Origin: Spirochaeta sp. UBA5339
GTDB taxonomy: Bacteria > Spirochaetota > Spirochaetia > DSM-2461
DNA length: 64,000 nucleotides
NCBI GenBank assembly: GCA_002408085.1
Contig: DHQL01000027.1
Location: forward strand, 144,996-208,995
Direction: 5' to 3'
Positions 49,492-58,100 of the stretch are shown in pieces; positions within the stretch are counted from its first letter, which is position 1; each line of letters starts with the position of its first letter. The notes under the pieces were generated by a model. It worked only from the letters and a program-made list of their open reading frames with translations, searched no databases and was not told the DNA's origin. Both the position numbers and the translations under genes were made by a program.

Positions 49492-50988
49492 ATGTCCTCA
49501 GACAGGAAACAGCTTGGAAAAACAATCGCCGTAGCATTTTTCAGTACTATTGCAGGGTTTGCTCTCTGCTTGACTTTATACTCATTCCTGCCCTCCAGAA
49601 TGGCACCCGCCCAGTCTGTGATGGCAGCGCCCAATGAGAGTGAAATCGCCACAATGGAGAACTTTCAGAACTCCTTCCGCAAGGTGGCCGCAGAGTCCCT
49701 TCCCTGGGTTGTGGAAATCGATGTTGTGGAAGTGACCACACGGTCCACGACTCCCTTTGGAAACGGAGCTCCCTGGAATTTTTTCTTTGGAAATCCCCAG
49801 CAGGGAGAAGAGGGTGAGACCACGGAACGGGAGTTCAAGACTCCAGGCCTGGGTTCCGGATTTATCGTGGAGCAGGACGGTAACACCTACTACGTGGTCA
49901 CAAACAACCATGTGGCAGGCAAGGCCGATGAGATCTCCATCAAGATGGATAACGGAGACGAGTATGAGGCCGAGCTGGTCGGCGCCGACGAGAGGAAGGA
50001 TCTGGCTCTGCTGAAGTTTGAAAGCAGGGAGACCCTTCCCGTTGCCAGACTGGGAGACTCAGACGGTCTCTATGTTGGGGACTGGGTTCTTGCCATCGGA
50101 AGCCCCTTCGGATACAAATCCTCGGTCTCTGCGGGTATTATCAGCGCCCTGGGCCGTCAGAACGGTCCCGATGGTAATATAAACGACTTTATCCAGACCG
50201 ATGCTGCCATCAACCAGGGTAACTCAGGCGGACCCCTTGTGAATATGAAGGGCGAGGTTGTGGGTATCAATACCTGGATCACCACCTCCACAGGCGGCAG
50301 TATCGGTTTGGGATTCAGTATTCCCATCAACAATGTAAAACAGACTGTCCGCGATTTTATCGATAAGGGTGAGGTGCAGTACGGTTGGCTAGGTGTGAGC
50401 ATAGGCGACCTTCCCGAGGATGTTGCCGCTTCCATGGAACTTGATGAAAGGACCGGTGCCTTTGTCTATCAGGTATTTACAAACTCTCCCGCCGATGACG
50501 GCGGAATTCACCCCGGAGACTACATCCTCGCTGTTAACGGAAAGGAAGCACAGGACAAGAATCATCTGACCAGAATGATTGGTGATATGCGCCCCGGAGA
50601 TCATGCAGAGTTTCTGCTGATCCGTAACGGCCAGAAGATGTCCGTAACGGTGAAGATCAAGGCAAGAGCCTCGGAAGAGGATGTGAAGCAGATGAACAAC
50701 CAGGCCTGGCCCGGTGTGTCCGTTTTCCCTCTGATCGACAGCCTGAGAGAGCGTATGGATCTCGATGAGGAAGTACAGGGCGTCTTTGTCGCAGAGGTCT
50801 ATCCCAAAACAACCATGCAGGTGGCGGGTATCCAGTCCGGAGACATCATTACCGGTGTAAACGGTGAGACCGTGGAAAGTCTGAAGGAATTCTATACTGC
50901 CATGGCCGAAATCGGCAGCGGTCAGTTCTATATCAGCTTCTACAGAGAAGGTCATGAGATGGAAACGGCCAGAATAAGAAAAAAATAA
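49492..50988 (+). CDS. DegQ/DegP-type serine protease with two PDZ domains
   Basis: 498 aa from ATG 49492 (AGGAG eight bases upstream; an in-frame GTG at 49483 is part of the RBS region). A signal anchor spans about 11-33. The triad is His140 (VVTNNHVAG), Asp170 (ERKDLALL) and Ser245 (NQGNSGGPL). PDZ1 is about 295-385 and PDZ2 about 405-495. It is the full periplasmic chaperone-protease type, in contrast to the one-PDZ HtrA at 8812. It stands alone and ends in a terminator. Confidence 0.94.
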   Translation: MSSDRKQLGKTIAVAFFSTIAGFALCLTLYSFLPSRMAPAQSVMAAPNESEIATMENFQNSFRKVAAESLPWVVEIDVVEVTTRSTTPFGNGAPWNFFFGNPQQGEEGETTEREFKTPGLGSGFIVEQDGNTYYVVTNNHVAGKADEISIKMDNGDEYEAELVGADERKDLALLKFESRETLPVARLGDSDGLYVGDWVLAIGSPFGYKSSVSAGIISALGRQNGPDGNINDFIQTDAAINQGNSGGPLVNMKGEVVGINTWITTSTGGSIGLGFSIPINNVKQTVRDFIDKGEVQYGWLGVSIGDLPEDVAASMELDERTGAFVYQVFTNSPADDGGIHPGDYILAVNGKEAQDKNHLTRMIGDMRPGDHAEFLLIRNGQKMSVTVKIKARASEEDVKQMNNQAWPGVSVFPLIDSLRERMDLDEEVQGVFVAEVYPKTTMQVAGIQSGDIITGVNGETVESLKEFYTAMAEIGSGQFYISFYREGHEMETARIRKK

Positions 50989-51008
50989 GGGCTCCCTGAG
51001 CCGATCAT

Positions 51009-51042
51009 ACTCCCGCCGGGTGGAAAGAGGCGGGAGTTTTTG
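51009..51042 (+). terminator. Terminator of the two-PDZ protease gene
   Basis: Nine-base perfect stem ACTCCCGCC (51009-51017) with GGCGGGAGT (51029-51037), then a T-run. Confidence 0.8.
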
Positions 51043-51106
51043 TTTATAATCAGAAAAGTAAAGAATTGCCGGTTCTCTTCCGGATATATTAAAAAAAGGA
51101 TTAATC

Positions 51107-51718
51107 ATGAATAAACTGTTTACACCCTTCGATCAGATAAGAAACAACGCCCTGAAGCTTGCCTACCAGGTCTACCGGGACGGATTCGTTCCCGATGTTA
51201 TCTACATCCCCTTAAGAGGCGGCGCCTATATGGGAAATGTGTTCAGCGAGTTTTTCAAGCTGGTCAGAAAGGATGAACGTCCCGTGTTCTACGCGGCAGT
51301 GGTCGCCCGATCCTATACGGACATTCATGAACATGACAGGGTAATGATCGACGGATGGACCTACAATCCGGAGCATCTGAGAAACGGCGACAAGATTCTT
51401 TTTATCGATGATATTTTCGATTCGGGCCGGACTCTGAATCATTTGGTTGAGGTTATACTGGAGAAGGGTATCCCCCGGAAAGATGTGAAGGTGGCTGTCC
51501 ATGACTACAAGGACGTGAAGTACAAGGAGCATCTGCCCATCCAGCCCGACTATTATTGCCGGAAGTTTGAGGTGAACAGCGAGGAGGATCAGGTGTGGAT
51601 CCACTACATGAGCCATGAGCTGGTGGGATTGACCAAAGAGGAGCAGAACCACCAGTACCTGGACAAGGATTCCAGTCTTCAGGAGATCTTCGACTTTATT
51701 AACGGTCTTCCCTCCTGA
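51107..51718 (+). CDS. Phosphoribosyltransferase family protein
   Basis: 203-aa type I PRTase fold. The PRPP loop is ILFIDDIFDSGRTLNHLVEV (about 102-121), and YIPLRGGAYMGNVFSEFF supplies the pyrophosphate loop. After about 155 there is an aromatic tail (EDQVWIHYMSHELVGLTKEEQNHQYL). The purine-binding hood is not clear enough to call HPRT, XPRT or a GPT-like enzyme; such proteins usually salvage purine bases. AAGGA precedes ATG 51107. It converges on a lipoprotein gene with a shared terminator. Confidence 0.85.
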   Translation: MNKLFTPFDQIRNNALKLAYQVYRDGFVPDVIYIPLRGGAYMGNVFSEFFKLVRKDERPVFYAAVVARSYTDIHEHDRVMIDGWTYNPEHLRNGDKILFIDDIFDSGRTLNHLVEVILEKGIPRKDVKVAVHDYKDVKYKEHLPIQPDYYCRKFEVNSEEDQVWIHYMSHELVGLTKEEQNHQYLDKDSSLQEIFDFINGLPS

Positions 51719-51767
51719 TCTTTAAGGTTCCTCATAGAGGGGAGCTGAAGGCAGAGTCAGGAGAATA

Positions 51768-51797
51768 AAAAAAAAGCCCGTCGCGTGACGGGCTTTA
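51768..51797. terminator. Bidirectional terminator between convergent genes
   Basis: Ten-bp perfect stem AAAGCCCGTC (51773-51782), GCGT loop, GACGGGCTTT (51787-51796), with A-run and T-rich flanks on either side. Confidence 0.85.
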
Positions 51798-51822
51798 TTG
51801 CTTCAAGTCAAATTATTGATGA

Positions 51823-53079
51823 TTATTCACGGGACCATTTACGGTCGCCGTCATCATCGGGAGTATTCAGCCAGAGGCCCTCTGCACTGGTTGTGATATA
51901 GAGTCTGTCGCTGTTGCTGTCGTAGTAGATGTCGTTGATGGTGGCATCTCTCAGGTCGGTACTGCTGTAGTTGGTGGCAATGCTGTCAACATTGCTGGTG
52001 ATGGTCGGACTGCTTCCGTTGTCAAAGTTCATCAGGTAGTAGCCGTCACCGTAGTAGTAGCTGTTGCTGCTGCTGTAGGTGTCTGCTCTGGTTCCCACCA
52101 TAATATAGTTATCGTAGGTTCCGTCTCCCAGACCGTTAAGACTGTAGAATGCGGAGAACTGAACGTCACTGCTGTCGTATCCTATTTCTTCCCAATCACC
52201 AGCGCCCAGTTTATAAAGGATATTATGGTATCTTCCTGACTGACGCAGTGAGATAAGTATCAGCTCGCCGTCATCAATCGTAGCATGGTAAATCTGGTTG
52301 AAGGTGGCATCCACATCGGGAGTCTCATCGGTATAGCTGCCAATAACGGTAGGAGTTCCCGATGTGAGGAGGACTCCTGCATTGTATGTATCTGTGACGG
52401 CAATATTGTTCAGGATCACATAGTTGACGCCCCCGACAGATACGGCGCCCTGCACAACAAATCTGCTGTAGCTTCCGGTGTCAATCAGGTTTGCCGCATC
52501 CAGTCCGTTCTCAAAGTTTGTATTTTCATAGTAATAGAGTTCGGTTTCCTGGAGCACCGCACCGCTGCTGGTAGTATCGCTCCAGCTCCTTGTCTCCTTT
52601 GCAATATATAGACCGTTACCGTCGTTTACCGGATGAAGGGTGTAGCGGTAGAACTGAAAGTCGTCATAGTCGGATGAGTCTTTTGTATCGTAAAAGAGCT
52701 CTGTAAAAGTTCCTGTTGCAGAGTTTGCCTTCAGAATACCCGATCTGTAGTTCTTGTCATGGTCGATAACCGACACATAGACGCTGTTGTCGTAGAGAGC
52801 CATAGAGGGCACGGTCGCCTCGCTTCCGTATCCCGAAGGAAGAGCCTTCTTTGACCAGTCATAGGAGCCTCCGGCCATGGTGACCCAGACATTCTTTCCA
52901 TGAACCAGGTAGTATTCGTTGGGTGATCCGTATCCTGCAAACTTAACGGTAGGTGTGCCGTCTTTAAAGTTATTGTTGTCTTCAATTTTCTCTTCATTCT
53001 CAAGAGTTTTGAAAATAGCGTCACCGGTACAGGCGGAGAAGAGAAGAATTGGAAGTATTAAAAAAATAAGTTTTTTCAT
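51823..53079 (-). CDS. Large lipoprotein with repeated beta-strand, propeller-like pattern
   Basis: 418 aa, signal peptide MKKLIFLILPILLFSAC with lipobox Cys17. The mature protein is rich in Tyr, Ser, Asp and Gly, with repeated short beta-strand patterns (for example GVNYVILNNIAVTDTYNAGVLLTSGTP, DGELILISLRQSGRYHNILYKLG, DNYIMVGTRADTYSSSNSYYYGDGYYLMNFD and NDIYYDSNSDRLYITTSAEGLWL), compatible with a beta-propeller. I do not recognise a family. It follows the barrel protein gene by 9 bases, sharing its promoter, so lipoprotein and barrel may work together in the outer membrane. Confidence 0.7.
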   Translation of the reverse strand: MKKLIFLILPILLFSACTGDAIFKTLENEEKIEDNNNFKDGTPTVKFAGYGSPNEYYLVHGKNVWVTMAGGSYDWSKKALPSGYGSEATVPSMALYDNSVYVSVIDHDKNYRSGILKANSATGTFTELFYDTKDSSDYDDFQFYRYTLHPVNDGNGLYIAKETRSWSDTTSSGAVLQETELYYYENTNFENGLDAANLIDTGSYSRFVVQGAVSVGGVNYVILNNIAVTDTYNAGVLLTSGTPTVIGSYTDETPDVDATFNQIYHATIDDGELILISLRQSGRYHNILYKLGAGDWEEIGYDSSDVQFSAFYSLNGLGDGTYDNYIMVGTRADTYSSSNSYYYGDGYYLMNFDNGSSPTITSNVDSIATNYSSTDLRDATINDIYYDSNSDRLYITTSAEGLWLNTPDDDGDRKWSRE

Positions 53080-53088
53080 CAGTTCCTC

Positions 53089-53721
53089 TTAAAAGTGGTA
53101 AACCGCTGACAGGGAAACGTCCAGAAAGTTGCCGAATCGGTTGTCATCGGGGTCGGAGTAGAGCTGGGGAACCCACCAGTAGGTTGTGTTCACACCAAAA
53201 GACCAGCTGGCCGACTGGTTCCAGAATACACCGAAACCGGGTTTGAAGATCATCTCAACATTGAAGTTATCCTGATAGGAGGTCATGTTGACTCCATATC
53301 CGATATACAGGGGTACGGATATCAGATTGTTCAAAAACTGCAGCTCATAGGTCGCCCTGAGGGTGATGGGAATCATATAAAAGTTGTTATCGTTGGGGCT
53401 GCTGGAGAACATGGCTCCGATTTCCATTCCCACCTGAAAGTTGTTGTTCAGATAGGCACCGTAGTAGAGAGATCCGTTACCTCCCAGTGAGAGGTTTGTG
53501 GAGGCTATAGAGCCGTCATTGGGGTTCTGGAAAAACAGAGGGATAAAAAAACCTGCGTTAATTCCGAAAACCTGGTCACCCATGGAGTGATAATCAATTT
53601 TACGCGGCTTTGCAATTTCCTCTTCTCCTTCCTCCTGGGCGAAGGCCGGCATTGAAAAAAATGTAAAAATCAGCATAAATAGTACAAACGGGGATGAAAC
53701 AGTGAGTAGCTTTCTATTCAA
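53089..53721 (-). CDS. Outer-membrane beta-barrel protein
   Basis: 210 aa with a signal peptide (basic start, hydrophobic FVLFMLIFTFFSMPAFA, cleaved before QE). The mature protein has alternating amphipathic strands (GINAGFFIPLFF, GSLYYGAYLNNNFQVGMEIGAMF, FYMIPITLRATYELQF, SVPLYIGYGVNMTSY) and ends VSLSAVYHF with the terminal Phe of outer-membrane proteins. An 8-stranded barrel is likely. It is co-transcribed with the lipoprotein downstream and is divergent from folD. Confidence 0.8.
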   Translation of the reverse strand: MNRKLLTVSSPFVLFMLIFTFFSMPAFAQEEGEEEIAKPRKIDYHSMGDQVFGINAGFFIPLFFQNPNDGSIASTNLSLGGNGSLYYGAYLNNNFQVGMEIGAMFSSSPNDNNFYMIPITLRATYELQFLNNLISVPLYIGYGVNMTSYQDNFNVEMIFKPGFGVFWNQSASWSFGVNTTYWWVPQLYSDPDDNRFGNFLDVSLSAVYHF

Positions 53722-53750
53722 ATTAGTTCCTCATTCTCTAATTTTGATTG

Positions 53751-53779
53751 ATAATATCATAGTAACAACAAAGCTTCAA
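53751..53779 (-). promoter_or_regulatory. Promoter of the barrel-lipoprotein operon
   Basis: On the minus strand TTGAAG (53779-53774), 17-base spacer, TATTAT (53756-53751). Its -35 lies on the same bases as the folD -35 on the other strand. Confidence 0.55.
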
Positions 53780-53803
53780 CGAGGTTACGCTGGCTTGTAA
53801 TCT
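53775..53803 (+). promoter_or_regulatory. Promoter of folD
   Basis: TTCAAC (53775-53780), 17-base spacer, TAATCT (53798-53803), 20 bases before the ATG. Confidence 0.5.
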
Positions 53804-53823
53804 TGTAATAAGGGGATAAACTA

Positions 53824-54702
53824 ATGGCAACAATCATTGACGGAAAGGCAGTCGCACAGGACCTGAGAGGAAAGCTGGCGGAAAGAGTAAAAGATATGAA
53901 AGCATCCGGTGTTGTTCCCGGTCTTGCGGTGGTGCTTCTGGGTGATGATCCTGCAAGCCGCTCCTATGTCACGGCAAAGGAGAAAAGCTGTGAGGAACTG
54001 GGAATGTACTCCCGGGATATCCGGCTTCCAGCTGAGACTTCCGAGGAAGATCTTCTGAAGCTCATCGGAGAGCTTAACGGCGATGAGGCCATCGACGGAA
54101 TTCTGGTTCAGCTGCCTCTGCCTTCTCATATCGACGAACAGAAGATTATTGTGGCCATTGATCCTTCTAAGGATGTAGACGGTTTTCATCCCATGAGTGT
54201 GGGACGGATGCTTCTGGAGCAGGATACCTTTCTTCCCTGTACTCCCCATGGTATTCTAAAGCTTCTTGAGTATTCAGGCATCAGTGCCAGGGGCAAGAAG
54301 GTTGTCGTTGTAGGGCGGAGCAATATTGTGGGCAAGCCTATCAGCAACCTGATGTTTCAGAAGCAGAGCTGGGGAAATGCCACGGTAACCGTCTGTCATA
54401 CGGGTACGGCGGACCTGAAGAAGGAGACCCTGGAAGCGGATATTCTGATTGCCGCGGCGGGAAGACCCGAGATGATTACAGGTGATATGATTAAAAAAGG
54501 TGCTGTTGTTATCGATGTGGGTGTCAACAGGGTGGAGGACAGCTCTAAAAAGAGGGGATACAGGCTCTGCGGAGACGTTGCCTTTGACCAGGCCTGTGAG
54601 AGTGCATCCTTTATTACACCGGTACCCGGCGGTGTGGGGCCCATGACCATCACCATGCTGCTCTTTAATACGGTCAAGTCCGCCGAAGCCAGGCTGGGCT
54701 GA
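53824..54702 (+). CDS. folD: Bifunctional methylenetetrahydrofolate dehydrogenase / cyclohydrolase
   Basis: One-carbon enzyme, 292 aa. SRSYVTAKEKSCEELG holds the catalytic Lys52; VQLPLPSHID and VDGFHPMSVGRML are active-site signatures; VVVVGRSNIVGKPISNL is the NADP site; TPVPGGVGPMTITMLLFNT closes the protein. AAGGGG precedes the ATG. It is probably monocistronic or shares a transcript with the LCP gene 49 bases downstream. Confidence 0.97.
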   Translation: MATIIDGKAVAQDLRGKLAERVKDMKASGVVPGLAVVLLGDDPASRSYVTAKEKSCEELGMYSRDIRLPAETSEEDLLKLIGELNGDEAIDGILVQLPLPSHIDEQKIIVAIDPSKDVDGFHPMSVGRMLLEQDTFLPCTPHGILKLLEYSGISARGKKVVVVGRSNIVGKPISNLMFQKQSWGNATVTVCHTGTADLKKETLEADILIAAAGRPEMITGDMIKKGAVVIDVGVNRVEDSSKKRGYRLCGDVAFDQACESASFITPVPGGVGPMTITMLLFNTVKSAEARLG

Positions 54703-54751
54703 CTGAAACTTTTACTTTAGAAAATTAATAACGGAGATAACTCTTTTTTAT

Positions 54752-56770
54752 ATGAAACGTATTCTTTTAATTTATGTACTGCCTTCCATTCTTATCCTTA
54801 CGGTGCTTCTGGGATTCTTCTTTTCCAACAGGGCTCTGAAGAAACAGGCCGAAAATTATGAGTCCCAGATCCGCATTAACAGGGAGGAACTGGCTTCCAT
54901 GCGGGAGACCATGGAAATTCTTAAGCAGAATTCCACTCAGGTCAGACAGTATATGAATCTGCCGGCCCTGAATTTCAGGGATGATCAGGTTGCTTCATCG
55001 GATGATTCAGGAGCTCCCATGCAGGGTAACTTTGAACTGGCCGCCTACAGCGCTGTGGCCTTCCTGGATGAACACAACAGGAATATCGAGATCCTCGGGG
55101 AGCTCAGCGACTTCCTTGAGTCCGATTCCTTTGTCTCTCTTTTAAGAGAACTCGGTCTCAGTTACAGAAAGGCGGGAAGCTTCAGAGGGCTCCTGTCCGA
55201 TTCGGATGAGGATTTTTTCAATCTTTCCTACAGGGCCGAGAGTCATGAGATTACCATTAAGCCTCTTCTGGGAGATGAGTCTCTGACCTTTGTTCTCGAT
55301 GACTTTGAAGATGGTGCCGCTTTTGTCCGTTCTCAGACCGCTGCCATGAGGGAGCTTTACTCCCGTCTGCACAGCCGGAACAGTGAGTTGATGCAGATCT
55401 ATTCCGACAGGGAACTCAGAAACAGTCTCAGAGAGTATGATCTGACCATCGGGACTTCCCGGTTCGAGGGAAATGTCCGTGTCGTTCCCGTATACAGGAT
55501 CGACAATTCTCAGCTTATCACCATCAGGCCCGATGTGCTGACAGGGGAGTACCGGATGGGGACAGAGAGCAGTTCCTCCCTGGCAGACCTGAAAACAGCC
55601 CTGCTGGACTTTGTGGAGACGGGAGATATCAGAACCGATTCAAAGATACAGGATGATCTTGTGGAAGAGGAGCTTAAGGCGCTTCTGGCGGATGAGGCCT
55701 TCCTGCAGAGGCTGAAGGACCTTGGCTTTACTCCTGCAGGAACCACCCGTGAAGACAATGACTACATCTACTACGATCTTCTCGGCCCCTCCGGCGTCGT
55801 TAAAGGCTCACTGGCCCTGCAGAAGGATTTCGCCGAAGTCTATCTTATGGATGCAGATGACGTTTCTGTCCGTTCTCTGAGGACCTTTACCTCCGATCAC
55901 AGGCTGACCTTCAACTTTCAGCTGGAAACAGCGGCAGAGCCCGATGAAATGGACAGCTTTATACCCGCCGAGGGATCTGAAACATTTCTGTTGATCGGCG
56001 CCCACGAGCATAACGCCGATACGATGATTCTCCTGCATGCGGACAGCAACTCCGGTGAGCTCCGGATGCTCAGCATTGCCCGGGATCTCTGGTATCAGGG
56101 GCAGAAGATCAATGCCATCTTCCGCCATCAGGGACCCGAGCAGCTTATGTCCGCCCTGTCCAACATTACGGGACTTAATATAAGAAACTACATCGCCATC
56201 GATATGTATGCCTTTATAGATGTGGTGAATATTCTGGGCGGGATCGATGTAACCCTGGATGAAGCTCTGGTGGACCCGACCTACAAGGTCCGGGACAACG
56301 GCCGCTGGTCCACACTCTTTTATCCTGCAGGGACTCATCATCTGGACGGGATCGCCGCGCTGCGGATTGCCCGTTCCCGTCATACCTCTTCGGACTTCGA
56401 AAGAGCCGTTCGTCAGCAGAAGGTTATCTCTGCCCTGAAGGATACGGTAACATCCCTGGATATTACTGATATGGGCAAGATGTATGAAATCATCCACACC
56501 AGCGGGAAATATGTTCAGACCAACCTGAATACCGCCGATATGTTTAGGTACTTCATGTCTTATAAAGACTATGATGTAACAGGTCAGAACGTTATGAACA
56601 CCGACAACATTCTCTATGCCACATACACCAATCTCTACAGATTGAGTGAAGAGGAGCAGGAGAAGGCTCTGGAAGATCCCCGTTTTTTCAAGGGGGGATG
56701 GATTGTTCTTCCAAAGAACAACGATTGGAGTATAATTAAGTCATATGTCCGTTCTGTTCTTACGTCTTAA
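54752..56770 (+). CDS. LytR-CpsA-Psr (LCP) family protein with a large N-terminal extension
   Basis: 672 aa. An N-terminal membrane anchor (about 6-25) and short coiled coil (to about 65) are followed by an approximately 340-residue region that seems to contain two related units, FLESDSFVSLLRELGLSYRKAG and ALLADEAFLQRLKDLGFTPAG. The C-terminal LCP domain (about 405-570) has LLIGAHEHNADTMILLH, SIARDLW, INILGGIDVTLDEAL-like sequence and RIARSRHTSSDFERAVRQQKV with the catalytic Arg residues. LCP enzymes attach glycopolymers to peptidoglycan and are best known in Gram-positive bacteria. The substrate here is unknown. Confidence 0.85.
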   Translation: MKRILLIYVLPSILILTVLLGFFFSNRALKKQAENYESQIRINREELASMRETMEILKQNSTQVRQYMNLPALNFRDDQVASSDDSGAPMQGNFELAAYSAVAFLDEHNRNIEILGELSDFLESDSFVSLLRELGLSYRKAGSFRGLLSDSDEDFFNLSYRAESHEITIKPLLGDESLTFVLDDFEDGAAFVRSQTAAMRELYSRLHSRNSELMQIYSDRELRNSLREYDLTIGTSRFEGNVRVVPVYRIDNSQLITIRPDVLTGEYRMGTESSSSLADLKTALLDFVETGDIRTDSKIQDDLVEEELKALLADEAFLQRLKDLGFTPAGTTREDNDYIYYDLLGPSGVVKGSLALQKDFAEVYLMDADDVSVRSLRTFTSDHRLTFNFQLETAAEPDEMDSFIPAEGSETFLLIGAHEHNADTMILLHADSNSGELRMLSIARDLWYQGQKINAIFRHQGPEQLMSALSNITGLNIRNYIAIDMYAFIDVVNILGGIDVTLDEALVDPTYKVRDNGRWSTLFYPAGTHHLDGIAALRIARSRHTSSDFERAVRQQKVISALKDTVTSLDITDMGKMYEIIHTSGKYVQTNLNTADMFRYFMSYKDYDVTGQNVMNTDNILYATYTNLYRLSEEEQEKALEDPRFFKGGWIVLPKNNDWSIIKSYVRSVLTS

Positions 56771-56794
56771 AAGCGCTAATTAGAGGAGTAAACC

Positions 56795-57142
56795 ATGCCC
56801 CTGAAACTTATCTGGTATATTTTGATTCTTATCTGTCTGTTTACCTTTGTCGGTTTAAACCTTGGCAACCAGTCGGATGTAAATGTCTGGTTTGGTGAAG
56901 AGGGGCATCTTAAGGATGTTCCCATTGTTATCAGCTTCTTTATCATGTACATACTCGGAGCCATATCTGTGATTCCCTATCTTATCGGTAGCGGCTTGCG
57001 TCAGAGACAGAAGATGAAGAAAAAGAGCGAAACCATGGCCGACACGACTGTTGCAGTTTCAAAGAAGCCCCCTAAGGAAAAGGGTAGAAGAGGTTTGAAG
57101 CGGAAAGTTGAAACTGAAGAGACAAAACCGGAAATTATCTAA
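56795..57142 (+). CDS. LapA-like (DUF1049) small membrane protein
   Basis: 115 aa with two membrane helices (about 6-24, LIWYILILICLFTFVGLNLGN, and 44-66, VPIVISFFIMYILGAISVIPYLIG) and a basic cytoplasmic tail (KMKKKSETMADTTVAVSKKPPKEKGRRG). The layout matches LapA/DUF1049, linked in E. coli to LPS assembly. AGGAG lies upstream. Its tail region overlaps the next gene by 35 bases. Confidence 0.75.
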   Translation: MPLKLIWYILILICLFTFVGLNLGNQSDVNVWFGEEGHLKDVPIVISFFIMYILGAISVIPYLIGSGLRQRQKMKKKSETMADTTVAVSKKPPKEKGRRGLKRKVETEETKPEII

Positions 57143-58100
57143 ATTCCTCCTCTGGCTTTTTATCGTCCTTTCTCCCCTCTCTCTGCCTGCTGCCGAACTC
57201 ATAGATGATGCAGGGGCTCTTGAGAGGGAAGGGGAGACCGAAGAGGCCAGATCCCTCTATATCAAATGGCTTTCTCTTCCCGACAGTGCGGCATCCGACC
57301 GGTTTGGGCGGATACTGATTCATGCCCTCAGAATGCCGGCTCCTCTGAATGAGGATCTGGATCTGATTGAAAGGCACCTGGATCGTCTTGGTCCAGGCAG
57401 CGACCGTGATCAGGTTCTGGAGACAGCTGTGATTATTGCCGAGCTGGCGGGGCGTTCTGAGCTGAAAGAGAAGTACCTGAAGCTGCTTTCTCCAACCAGC
57501 GCATCTTCCAGGGACAGTGCCGTGGTACGCCTTAAGAAACTGCCGGGAACAAAATACGGTATTCTTGATAGTCTGAAGTCGACGGATTCTTCAATTGATC
57601 TTGTTTCGGAAATTGAAGCGGTTCACAGGGAGTACCCTGATTTCCTTTTTCAGGCTGACTGGCTCTTTGAGGTGCAGAAGCTGCTTTCCGACAGGGGGTA
57701 TGGCTCCGAAGCGGCGGTGTACAGAAACCGGCTGAAGTCCAGCTTCCCCTATTCCATAGAGGCTTCTCTGCTCAAGGGAGAAGTCTCCCTGCTTCAGGGA
57801 CCGGAAGCCTATCTTGGAGGTGATTTTTCAGATACCGAAGTTATAGCTGTCAACGGGTCTCAGGATACAGTGGATGAAGGGGCATCTGAACCCGTACCGC
57901 TGACCCTCTATCAGGCCGGAGCCTTCAGTTCTCCGGTCAATGCAGATCTTCTCAAAAACAAACTGCAGGCGGCGGGATTGAGTGCCTCGGTCCGGAGGGA
58001 AGGCAGTGCCTATAAGGTAGTTGTAGAGAGCCGTGACGATCAGAGGACTCTGGACATACTTGAATCCATGGATATCAAGGGTTTCAGGATTGCTCCCTGA
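57108..58100 (+). CDS. Exported SPOR-domain protein
   Basis: 330 aa from TTG 57108 in the 3' end of the LapA-like gene. A signal peptide (KLKRQNRKLSKFLLWLFIVLSPLSLPAA before Glu) is followed by a helical region with TPR-like spacing (about 30-240) and a C-terminal SPOR domain (about 262-328, TLYQAGAFSSPVNADLLKNKLQAAGLSASV) that binds denuded peptidoglycan glycan strands at the division site. Likely an envelope or cell-division factor. It converges with the lipoprotein gene and overlaps it by 17 bases. Confidence 0.8.
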   Translation: MKLKRQNRKLSKFLLWLFIVLSPLSLPAAELIDDAGALEREGETEEARSLYIKWLSLPDSAASDRFGRILIHALRMPAPLNEDLDLIERHLDRLGPGSDRDQVLETAVIIAELAGRSELKEKYLKLLSPTSASSRDSAVVRLKKLPGTKYGILDSLKSTDSSIDLVSEIEAVHREYPDFLFQADWLFEVQKLLSDRGYGSEAAVYRNRLKSSFPYSIEASLLKGEVSLLQGPEAYLGGDFSDTEVIAVNGSQDTVDEGASEPVPLTLYQAGAFSSPVNADLLKNKLQAAGLSASVRREGSAYKVVVESRDDQRTLDILESMDIKGFRIAP

